Shown here: positions 1-9,600 of the stretch, in pieces
Position numbering within the stretch: position 1 is the first letter of the stretch
Layout of the letters: the number at the start of each line of letters is the position of its first letter
Source of the DNA: Zeus faber
Taxonomy: Eukaryota; Chordata; Actinopteri; Zeiformes; Zeidae
NCBI GenBank assembly: GCA_960531495.1
Contig: CAUIJY010000075.1
Coordinates: 1,736,001-1,800,000, forward strand
DNA: 64,000 nucleotides
Reading direction: 5' to 3'
The notes under the pieces: generated by a model
What the model was told of the DNA's origin: nothing
The model's input: only the letters and a program-made list of their open reading frames with translations
Database searches by the model: none
Program-made: the position numbers and the translations under genes

Positions 1-3000
1 TTCTTTCAAACTTTCAATCTTTCTTTCATTCTTTCTTTCAATCTTTCTTTCATTCTTTCTTTCAATCTTTCTGTCCGTCAATCTTTCTTTCAATCTTTCT
101 TTCTTTCTTTAAATCTTTCTTTCAATCTTTCTTTCAAACTTTATACTTTATTTCAATCTTTCAATCTTTCTTTCAATCTTTCTTTCAATCTTTCAATCTT
201 TCTTTCATTCTTTCTTTCAATATTTCAATCTTTCAATATTTCATTCATTCTTTCTTGCAATCTTTCAATCTTTCTTTCATTCTTTCTTTCAATCTTTCTT
301 ACTTTCAATCTTTCTTTCAATCTGCCTTTCATTCTTTCTTTCAGTCTTTCAATCTTTCTTTAAATCTTTCTTTCAATCTTTCTTTCAAAATTTCAATCTT
401 TATTTCATTCTTTCTTTCAATCTTTCTTTCATTCTTTCTTTCAATCTTTCTTTCATTCTGTCTGTCAATCTTTCTTTCAGTCTTTCTTTCAGTCATTCAA
501 TCTTTCAATCTTTCCTTCAATATTTATTTCTTTCAATCTTTCTTTCATTCTTTCCTTCAGTCGTTCAATCATTCTTTCAATCTTTCTTTTTTTCAATCTT
601 TCTTTCAATCTTTCTTTCATCCTTTCTTTCAATCTTTCGTTCAATATTTCTTTCAATCTTTCTTACTTTCAATCTTTCTTTGTTTAAATCTTTCTTTCAA
701 ACTTTCTTTCAAACTTTTAATCATTATTTCAATCTTTCATTCTTTCCATCTTTCTTGCAATCTTTCTTTCAATTGTTTAATCTTTCAATGTTTCTTTCAT
801 TCTTTCTTTCAGTCTTTCAATCTTTTTCAATCTTTCTTTCATTCTTTCTTTCAATCTTTCTGTCCCTCATTCTTTCTTTCAGTCTTTCTTTCAATTATTC
901 AATCTTTCAATCTTTCTTTCTTTTAATCTTTCTTTCAATCTTTCTTTCAATCTTTCTTTCTTTCTTTAAATCTTTCTTTCAATCTTTCTTTCAAACTTTC
1001 AATCTTTATTTCAATCTTTCAATCTTTCTTTCAATCTTTCAATCTTTCTTTCATTCTTTCTTTCAATATTTCAATCTTTCAATATTTCGTTCATTCTTTC
1101 TTGCAATCTTTCAATCTTTCTTTCATTCTTTCTTTCAATTTTTCTTACTTTCAATCTTTCTTTCAATCTGCCTTTCATTCTTTCTTTCAGTCTTTCAATC
1201 TTTCTTTCATTCTTTCTTTCAATCTTTCTTTTGTTATTTCTTTCAATCTTTCTTTCTTTCCATCTTTCTTTCAATCTTTCTTTTATTCTTTCTTTCAATC
1301 TTTCTTTTTTCAATCTTTCTTGCAATCTTTCTTTCAATTGTATAATCTTTCAATCTTTCTTTCATTCTTTCTTTCAATCTTTCTTTCATTCTTTCTTTCA
1401 ATTTTTCTGTCGGTCAATCTTTCTTTCAGTCTTTCTTTCAATCATTCAATCTTTCAATCTTTCCTTCAATATTTCTTTCTTTCAATCTTTCTTTCAATCT
1501 TTCTTTCATTCTTTTCTTCAGTCGTTCAATCTTTCTTTCAATCTTTCTTTTTTTCAATCTTTTTTTCAATCTTTCTTTCATCCTTTCTTTCAATCTTTCG
1601 TTCAATATTTCTTTCAATCTTTCTTACTTTCAATCTTTCTTTGTTTAAATCTTTCTTTCAATCTTTCTTTCATTCTTTCTTTCAATCTTTCTGTCCGTCA
1701 TTCTTTCTTTCAGTCTTTCTTTCAATTATTCAATCTTTCAATCTTTCTTTCTTTCAATCTTTCTTTCAATCTTTCTTTCTTTCTTTAAATCTTTCTTTCA
1801 ATCTTTCTTTCAAACTTTCAATCTTTATTTCAATCTTTCAATCTTTCTTTCAATCTTTCAATCTTTCTTTCATTCTTTCTTTCAATATTTCAATCTTTCA
1901 ATATTTCTTTCATTCTTTCTTGCAATCTTTCAATCTTTCTTTCATTCTTTCTTACAATTTTTCTTACTTTCAATCTTTCTTTCAATCTGCCTTTCATTCT
2001 TTCTTTCAGTCTTTCAATCTTTCTTTCATTCTTTCTTTCAATCTTTCTTTTGTTATTTCTTTCAATCTTTCTTTCTTTCCATCTTTCTTTCAATCTTTCT
2101 TTTATTCTTTCTTTCAATCTTTCTTTTTTCAATCTTTCTTGCAATCTTTCTTTCAATTGTTTAATCTTTCAATCTTTCTTTCATTCTTTCTTTCAATCTT
2201 TCTTTCATTCTTTCTTTCAATCTTTCTGTCGGTCAATCTTTCTTTCAGTCTTTCTTTCAATCATTCAATCTTTCAATCTTTCCTTCAATATTTCTTTCTT
2301 TCAATCTTTCTTTCAATCTTTCTTTCATTCTTTTCTTCAGTCGTTCAATCTTTCTTTCAATCTTTCTTTTTTTCAATCTTTCTTTCAATCTTTCTTTCAT
2401 CCTTTCTTTCAATCTTTCGTTCAATATTTCTTTCAATCTTTCTTACTTTCAATCTTTCTTTGTTTAAATCTTTCTTTCAATCTTTCTTTCATTCTTTCTT
2501 TCAATCTTTCTGTCCGTCATTCTTTCTTTCAGTCTTTCTTTCAATTATTCAATCTTTCTTTCTTTCAATCTTTCTTTCAATCTTTCTTTCAATCTTTCTT
2601 TCTTTCTTTAAATCTTTCTTTCAATCTTTCTTTCAAACTTTCAATCTTTATTTCAATCTTTCAATCTTTCTTTCAATCTTTCAATCTTTCTTTCATTCTT
2701 TCTTTCAATATTTCAATCTTTCAATATTTCTTTCATTCTTTCTTGCAATCTTTCAATCTTTCTTTCATTCTTTCTTTCAATTTTTCTTACTTTCAATCTT
2801 TCTTTCAATCTGCCTTTCATTCTTTCTTTCAGTCTTTCAATCTTTCTTTCATTCTTTCTTTCAATCTTTCTTTTGTTATTTCTTTCAATCTTTCTTTCTT
2901 TCCATCTTTCTTTCAATCTTTCTTTTATTCTTTCTTTCAATCTTTCTTTTTTCAATCTTTCTTGCAATCTTTCTTTCAATTGTTTAATCTTTCAATCTTT

Positions 3001-4177
3001 CTTTCATTCTTTCTTTCAATCTTTCTTTCATTCTTTCTTTCAATCTTTCTGTCGGTCAATCTTTCTTTCAGTCTTTCTTTCAATCATTCAATCTTTCAAT
3101 CTTTCCTTCAATATTTCTTTCTTTCAATCTTTCTTTCAATCTTTCTTTCATTCTTTTCTTCAGTCGTTCAATCTTTCTTTCAATCTTTCTTTTTTTCAAT
3201 CTTTTTTTCAATCTTTCTTTCATCCTTTCTTTCAATCTTTCGTTCAATATTTCTTTCAATCTTTCTTACTTTCAATCTTTCTTTGTTTAAATCTTTCTTT
3301 CAATCTTTCTTTCATTCTTTCTTTCAATCTTTCTGTCCGTCATTCTTTCTTTCAGTCTTTCTTTCAATTATTCAATCTTTCAATCTTTCTTTCTTTCAAT
3401 CTTTCTTTCAATCTTTCTTTCTTTCTTTAAATCTTTCTTTCAATCTTTCTTTCAAACTTTCAATCTTTATTTCAATCTTTCAATCTTTCTTTCAATCTTT
3501 CAATCTTTCTTTCATTCTTTCTTTCAATATTTCAATCTTTCAATATTTCTTTCATTCTTTCTTGCAATCTTTCAATCTTTCTTTCATTCTTTCTTACAAT
3601 TTTTCTTACTTTCAATCTTTCTTTCAATCTGCCTTTCATTCTTTCTTTCAGTCTTTCAATCTTTCTTTCATTCTTTCTTTCAATCTTTCTTTTGTTATTT
3701 CTTTCAATCTTTCTTTCTTTCCATCTTTCTTTCAATCTTTCTTTTATTCTTTCTTTCAATCTTTCTTTTTTCAATCTTTCTTGCAATCTTTCTTTCAATT
3801 GTTTAATCTTTCAATCTTTCTTTCATTCTTTCTTTCAATCTTTCTTTCATTCTTTCTTTCAATCTTTCTGTCGGTCAATCTTTCTTTCAGTCTTTCTTTC
3901 AATCATTCAATCTTTCAATCTTTCCTTCAATATTTCTTTCTTTCAATCTTTCTTTCAATCTTTCTTTCATTCTTTTCTTCAGTCGTTCAATCTTTCTTTC
4001 AATCTTTCTTTTTTTCAATCTTTTTTTCAATCTTTCTTTCATCCTTTCTTTCAATCTTTCGTTCAATATTTCTTTCAATCTTTCTTACTTTCAATCTTTC
4101 TTTGTTTAAATCTTTCTTTCAATCTTTCTTTCAATCTTTCGTTCAATATTTCTTTCAATCTTTCTTACTTTCAATCT
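1..4177 (+). repeat. CT-rich CTTTCAAT/CTTTCTTTCAAT satellite, block 1
   Basis: The block consists of 8-bp and 12-bp units (ctttcaat, ctttctttcaat, ctttctttcatt) with scattered variants, and G is almost absent from the plus strand. A higher-order repeat of 819-823 bp is visible: one variant-rich segment (with the marks cttttgttattt, ctttccatc, and cttttttcaatc) recurs at about 1071, 1890, 2713 and 3532, giving steps of 819, 823 and 819. Alternate copies share private variants, so the larger unit is about 1,642 bp. Long open frames exist in both directions only because the 12-bp unit is a multiple of three and makes no stop in most frames. I do not treat them as genes. The block ends at the L2 insertion. 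Confidence 0.95.
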
Positions 4178-4340
4178 GAGTCGAGCTAACTCTGAGTCGA
4201 GCTCTAGTGCTGAGGTTGCTGTGTAGTGTATCACTGCTCGTATTGTAGTATTGCAACTTGGACTACTGGATTGACTCTGTACATTTCACTGCTATTTGCT
4301 GATCTGCCAACAAGCTTGTGTTCCAGACACACCCCCTATT

Positions 4341-4349
4341 CAGGTAAGT
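4341..4349 (+). promoter_or_regulatory. Consensus splice-donor motif in the L2 leader
   Basis: The 9-mer caggtaagt is a perfect match to the eukaryotic 5' splice-site consensus. It lies in the leader ahead of the long ORF. The same motif is at 16732-16740 in the second copy. Whether it is used is unknown; no acceptor was identified with confidence. Confidence 0.35.
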
Positions 4350-4571
4350 CCTCTCTTATGTGGGCGTGCTCTTAGCCAGGTGCAACCCTAATCACACGAG
4401 CAGCTGTATTCTATCACCTATTTATGGTCCTGCCCTTCAAGCGTTGGCCCATTTGTAGTCGCTCTCGTGTGAAGACGCTCTGTGTAAAGACGCACGTCTA
4501 CCTCTGCACGTCAACCGAAGCAAGGACACCGAACAAGGCAAACCTGCCTTCTTTCTCTCACTCCATACAAA

Positions 4572-6323
4572 GTGTGCTACTACCGCATCCCTACAACTTC
4601 AAGGTCACCCAGAAAGCGTCGTTATACCATACGCCGATGCAATCCGGGTAACCTCAGGTCCCTGCAGCAAACATCTTCTGCAAAGACCTCCTTCTCTGTT
4701 GGCTTGTGGAATTGTCGATCTGCAGTTAACAAGGCAGACTTCATTTCTGGTCATGCCAACCAACTCTCCTTAGAGCTCCTTGCTCTCACTGAGACATGGA
4801 TTAAACCGGAAGATAGCGCAACCCCGGCTGCACTCTCCACTAACTACTCATTCTCCCACACATCCAGACCATCTGGCCGTGGTGGTGGGACTGGCCTGCT
4901 AATTTCCAACACATGGAAATTTAATCCACTGCTGCCTTTAAACAACTTTGCCTCCTTTGAATATCACGCCGTCTTGGTGACTGCTCCGGTGAAAGCCTAT
5001 GTGGTCGTCATCTACCGTCCACCAGGACAACTAGGTGACTTCCTACATGAGCTTGACACCCTGCTGTCATCAATCCCTGAGCACGAGTGTCCCATGCTCG
5101 TCCTCGGAGACATGAACATTCACTTGGACAGTGCGAGCTCGGCTGACTTCCTGTCTTTGGTTCGCTCGTTCGACCTAAGACAGATCCCGACTCCACCGAC
5201 TCACAAGGCTGGCAAAGAGCTTGATCTCATTCTTGCTCGGAGCTGTACCACCGACAACCTATGGGTCACTCCTCTTCATCTCTCTGACCACTTCTTCATC
5301 CACTTCAATGTCCAGCTACCAAAACAACCCCCCACCTCCCCACCCATGGTTACTATCCGCAGCAATCTCCGCAACTTGTCTCCCACCCACTTCTCCTCTG
5401 TGCTCTCCTCTTCTCTTCCACCCCATGGCACTTTCTCCTCTCTGCAGGTTAATGATGCCACTGACTCCCTCTGCTCCACCTTGAGCTCATGTCTGGATAT
5501 CCTGTGTCCACTATCCACCAGACCTGCTCGTTCAACCCAGTCGCACCCTTGGCTGACTGACACCCTCCGGACAACGCGCACTGACCTCAGAGCAGCCGAG
5601 AGGAAATGGCACAAATTCAAAACAACTGAGGATCTTGCTAGCTACCAGACACTGCTGTCCTCCTTCTCTTCCGGCATCACTGCTGCCAAGAAGGCCTTCT
5701 TCAACGATAGGATCAACGGTGCCACAGACACACGTACGTTATTCACCACCTTCAAGTCTCTGCTTTACCCTCCACCACCTCCCCCAGCTACTAACCTCAC
5801 TGCTGACTGCCTTGCCTCCTTTTTTACTAACAATGTGGCAGCCATCAGCAGCCAATTCACTAAACAACTTACTCACAACCTGTCTTCTCCAGCCCTAGGC
5901 TCATCGTTCCCTGGTTTCGCCCCCCTCGCTGAAAGTGAGGTATCTAAACTACTTGACTATCTGGCGAAAACGGAACTGCTGGTCTTCCCGGCCAAACAAG
6001 GTATTTATCACAACATTGATATTAAAATCGACTCTCTATCTCTTGTTCCTACCAAGGCTGCAAGGAATCTTGGTGTCATTATTGATGACCAACTGACATT
6101 CTCGGACCATGTTGCCGCCGTCTCCCGGTCCTGCCGCTTCGCACCAGCCAAAGAGGGCACATGTCACTCCGCTGCTCATCGAGCTCCACTGGTTACCTGT
6201 AGCCGCCCGCATCAAGTTCAAGTCTCTTATGCTGGCCTACAGAGTGATTGTTGGGAATGCTCCCGCCTACTTAAATGCTCTTGTAAGAGCACATGTTGCC
6301 CCCCGGATGCTGCCCTCGTCTAA
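4572..6323 (+). pseudogene. L2 ORF2 remnant: APE endonuclease intact, reverse transcriptase core deleted (copy 1)
   Basis: An uninterrupted 583-codon frame. Residues about 43-245 form an APE-like endonuclease, the enzyme that nicks target DNA for target-primed reverse transcription. The expected residues are visible: N47 (LWNCRS), E74 (LTETW), Y148 (IYRPPG), D180/N182 (GDMN) and the S238-D239-H240 triad. After a linker, the frame passes at about residue 461-466 (SEVSKLL to LAKTELLVFPAK) directly from the pre-palm region to the post-palm thumb. Fingers, palm and the YADD box are therefore gone. A second junction at about 6141-6145 (after SRSCRFA) removes more of the thumb and shifts the frame, so the last 55 or so residues are out of register. 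The start is the first in-frame ATG, and an overlapping 75-codon frame at 4424-4651 has no recognisable product. The protein is predicted unable to copy RNA but could in principle still nick DNA. Confidence 0.8.
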
Positions 6324-6495
6324 TGAGTGTCGCCTGGCTCTGCCGGCCATACAGCCACGGCAATCCAGGCTATTCTCATTTGTAGTTCCACGTTGGTGGA
6401 ACGAGCTGCCAAAAATGACCAGAGCGGGGACCTCCCTCTCTGTCTTTAAGAAGCACCTGAAGACCCAGCTCTTCAGTGAGTACCTCCTGTCCTAA
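6145..6495 (+). pseudogene. L2 ORF2 C-terminal remnant, out of frame (copy 1)
   Basis: This is the continuation of the deleted L2 ORF2 in another frame. It starts at the residues QPKRAHVTP and runs through HWLPVAARIKFK, WWNELP and FKKHLKTQLF to a stop at 6495. These are typical of the C-terminal domain of L2-type ORF2 proteins. It is separated from the upstream frame by the deletion junction at about 6141-6145. No start codon of its own is expected. Confidence 0.75.
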
Positions 6496-6595
6496 TCTAC
6501 AATTACTGAGCACCACCTTGCAGTATTTATTGTTACACCAATGTTGTTGTTACACTAATCTCTGTCGCAATGTAGCTGAATGTTATTCTCCCTTG

Positions 6596-6650
6596 TAAGT
6601 CGCTTTGGATAAAAGCGTCTGCTAAATGACTAAATGTAAATGTAAATGTA
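6596..6650 (+). other. L2 3' tail with TAAATG microsatellite
   Basis: The tail contains gtcgctttggataaaagcg followed by tctgctaaatg and a short taaatg repeat that ends at the array. In L2-type LINEs and their partner SINEs this conserved 3' end is the recognition signal for the reverse transcriptase (family knowledge). Its presence means that transcripts of this element could be copied in trans by an intact L2. Confidence 0.75.
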
Positions 6651-9600
6651 ATCTTTCTTTGTTTAAATCTTTCTTTCAATCATTCTTTCAAACTTTCAAT
6701 CATTATTTCAATCTTTCATTCTTTCCATCTTTCTTGCAATCTTTTTTTCAATTGTTTAATCTTTCAATGTTTCTTTCATTCTTTCTTTCAGTCTTTCAAT
6801 CTTTTTTTCAATCTTTCTTTCATTCTTTCTTTCAATCTTTCTGTCCGTCATTCTTTCTTTCAGTCTTTCTTTCAATCATTCAATCTTTCAATCTTTCTTT
6901 CTTTCAATCTTTCTTTCAATCTTTCTTTCATTCTTTATTTCAATCTTTGTTTCATTCTTTCTTTCAATCTTTCTTTCAATCTTTCTTTCAATCTTTCTTT
7001 CAATCTTTCTTTCTTTCTTTCAATCTTTCTTTCAATCTTTCTTTCAAACTTTCAATCTTTATTTCAATCTTTCTTTCAATCTTTCTTTCAATCTTTCTTT
7101 CATTCTTTCTTTCAAAATTTCAATCTTTCAATATTTCTTTCATTCTTTCTTGCAATCTTTCAATCTTTCTTTCATTCTTTCTTTCAATCTTTCTTACTTT
7201 CAATCTTTCTTTCAATCTGCCTTTCATTCTTTCTTTCAGTCTTTCAATCTTTCTTTAAATCTTTCTTTAAATCTCTCTTTCAGTCATTCTTTCAAACTTT
7301 CAATCTTTATTTCAATCTTTCAATCTTTCAATCTTTCTTTCAATCTTTCAATCTTTCTTTCATTCTTTCTTTCAATATTTCAATCTTTCAATCTTTCTTT
7401 CATTCTTTCTTTAAATCTTTCAATCTTTCTTTCATTCTTACTTTCAATCTATCTTACTTTCAATCTTTCTTTCTTTCAATATTTCTTCCAATCGTTCAAT
7501 CTTTCTTTCATTCTTTCTTTCAATCTTTCTTTTGTTATTTCTTTCAATCTTTCTTTCTTTCCATCTTTCTTTCAATCTTTCTTTTATTCTTTCTTTCAAT
7601 CTTTCTTTTTTCAATCTTTCTTGCAATCTTTCTTTCAATTGTTTAATCTTTCAATATTTCTTTTATTCTTTCTTTCAATCATTCTTTCATTCTTTCTTTC
7701 AATCTTTCTGTCTGTCAATCTTTCTTTCAGTCTTTCTTTCAATCATTCAATCTTTCAATCTTTCCTTCAATATTTCAGTCGTTCAATCTTTCTTTCAATC
7801 TTTCTTTCATTCTATCCTTCAGTCGTTCAATCTTTCTTTCAATCTTTCTTTTTTTCAATCTTTCTTTCAATCTTTCTTTCAATCTTTCGTTCAATATTTC
7901 TTTAAATCTTTCTTAATTTCAATCTTTCTTTGTTTAAATCTTTCTTTCAATCTTTCTTTCAAACTTTCAATCATTATTTCAATCTTTCATTCTTTCAATC
8001 TTTCTTTCAATCTTTCTTTCAATCTTTCAATCTTTCTTTCATTCTTTCTTTCAATATTTCAATCTTTCAATCTTTCTTTCAATCTTTCTTTCAATCTTTC
8101 AATCTTTCTTTCAGTCTTTCTTTCAATCTTTCTTTCAAACTTTCAATATTTATTTCAATCTTTCAATCTTTCAATCTTTCTTTCAATCTTTCTTTCATTT
8201 TTTCTTTCAATCTTTCAATCTTTCTTTCATTCTTTCTTTCAATATTTCAATCTTTCAATCTTTCTTTCATTCTTTCTTGCAATCTTTCAGTCTTTCTTTC
8301 ATTCTTTCTTTCAATCCTTCTTACTTTCAATCTTTCTTTCAATCTGCCTTTCATTCTTTCTTTCAGTCTTTCAATCTTTCTTTAAATCTTTCTTTCAAAC
8401 TTTCAATCTTTATTTCAATCTTTCAATCTTTCAATCTTTCTTTCAATCTTTCAATCTTTCTTTCATTCTTTCTTTCAATCTTTCAATCTTTCTTTCATTC
8501 TTTCTTTCAATCTATCTTACTTTCAATCTTTCTTTCTTTCAATATTGTTTCCAATCGTTCAATCTTTCTTTCATTCTTTCTTTCAATCTTTCTTTTGTTA
8601 TTTCTTTCAATCTTTCTTCCTTTCCATCTTTCTTTCAATCTTTCTTTCAATCTTTCTTTTTTCAATCTTTCTTGCAATCTTTCTTTCAATTGTTTAATCT
8701 TTCAATCTTTCTTTCTTTCAATCTTTCTTTCATTCTTTCTTTCAATCTTTCTGTCCGTCAATCTTTCTTTCAGTCTTTCTTTCAATCATTCAATCTTTCA
8801 ATCTTTCCTTCAATATTTCTTTCTTTCAATCTTTCTTTCAATCTTTATTTCATTCTTTCCATCAGTCCTTCAATCTTTCTTTCAATATTTCTTTTTTTCA
8901 ATCTTTCTTTCAATATTTCTTTCAATCTTTCTTACTTTCAATCTTTCTTTCTTTAAATCTTTCTTTCAATCTTTCTTTCAAACTTTCAATCTTTATTTCA
9001 ATCTTTCAATCTTTCAATCTTTCAATCTTTCTTTCAATCTTTCTTTCTTCTTTCAATCTTTCTTTCATTCTTTCTTTCAATATTTCAATCTTTCTTTCAT
9101 TCTTTCTTTCAATCTTTCTTTTGTTATTTCTTTCAATATTTCTTTCATTCTTTCTTTCAATCTTTCTTTTTTCAATCTTTCTTGCAATCTTTCTTTCAAT
9201 TTTTGAATCTTTCAATCTTTCTTTCATTCTCTCTTTCAGTCTTTCAGTCTGTCAATCTTTCTTTCAGTCTTTCTTTCAACCATTCAATCTTTCAATCTTT
9301 CTTTCTTTCAATCTTTCAATCTTTCTTTCATTCTTTCATTCTTTCTTTCAATCTTTCTTTTTTAAATCTTTCTTGCAATCTTTCTTTCAATTGTTGAATC
9401 TTTCAATCTTTCTTTCATTCTTTCTTCCAGTCTTTCAATCTTTTTTTAAATCTTTCTTTCAATCTTTCAATTTTTCAATCTTTCTTTCATTCTTTCTTTT
9501 AATCTTTCAATCTTTCTTTCAATCTTTCTGTCTTTCAATTTTTCATTCAATCTTTCTTTCATTCCTTCTTCAATCTTTCTTTCAAATTTTCTTTCAATCT

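Larger units (their letters stand above)
4178..6650 (+). mobile_element. L2-clade LINE, internally deleted, copy 1
   Basis: A 2,473-bp non-satellite insertion on the plus strand. It begins with a repeated 12-mer (ctgagtcgagct, twice within 4176-4203) and a 5' leader. It then carries an ORF with an APE-type endonuclease and a fused remnant of the reverse transcriptase C-terminal part. It ends in a 3' tail (tcgctttggataaaagcg followed by taaatg repeats) that is characteristic of fish L2-type LINEs and of tRNA-derived SINEs that borrow their tail. The flanks read ...ctttcaatct before and aatctttctttg after, giving a 4-5 bp candidate target duplication (aatct). The reverse transcriptase palm is missing, so the element is non-autonomous. 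The clade call rests on remembered family features, not a search. Confidence 0.88.

Noticed and set aside
1071..1337. Minus-strand frames of 88 codons (KERLKERL-type, also at 1890, 2713, 3532, 12974, 13793, 15100 and 15923) resembling charged coiled-coil proteins.
   Set aside because: They are the complement of the same repeat. They recur because they fall on the same part of the 819-bp unit, and are useful only as period markers.
4424..4651. A 75-codon frame in the L2 leader as a possible ORF1.
   Set aside because: It overlaps the endonuclease frame, is short, has no zinc-knuckle or RNA-binding motif, and I do not recognise it.
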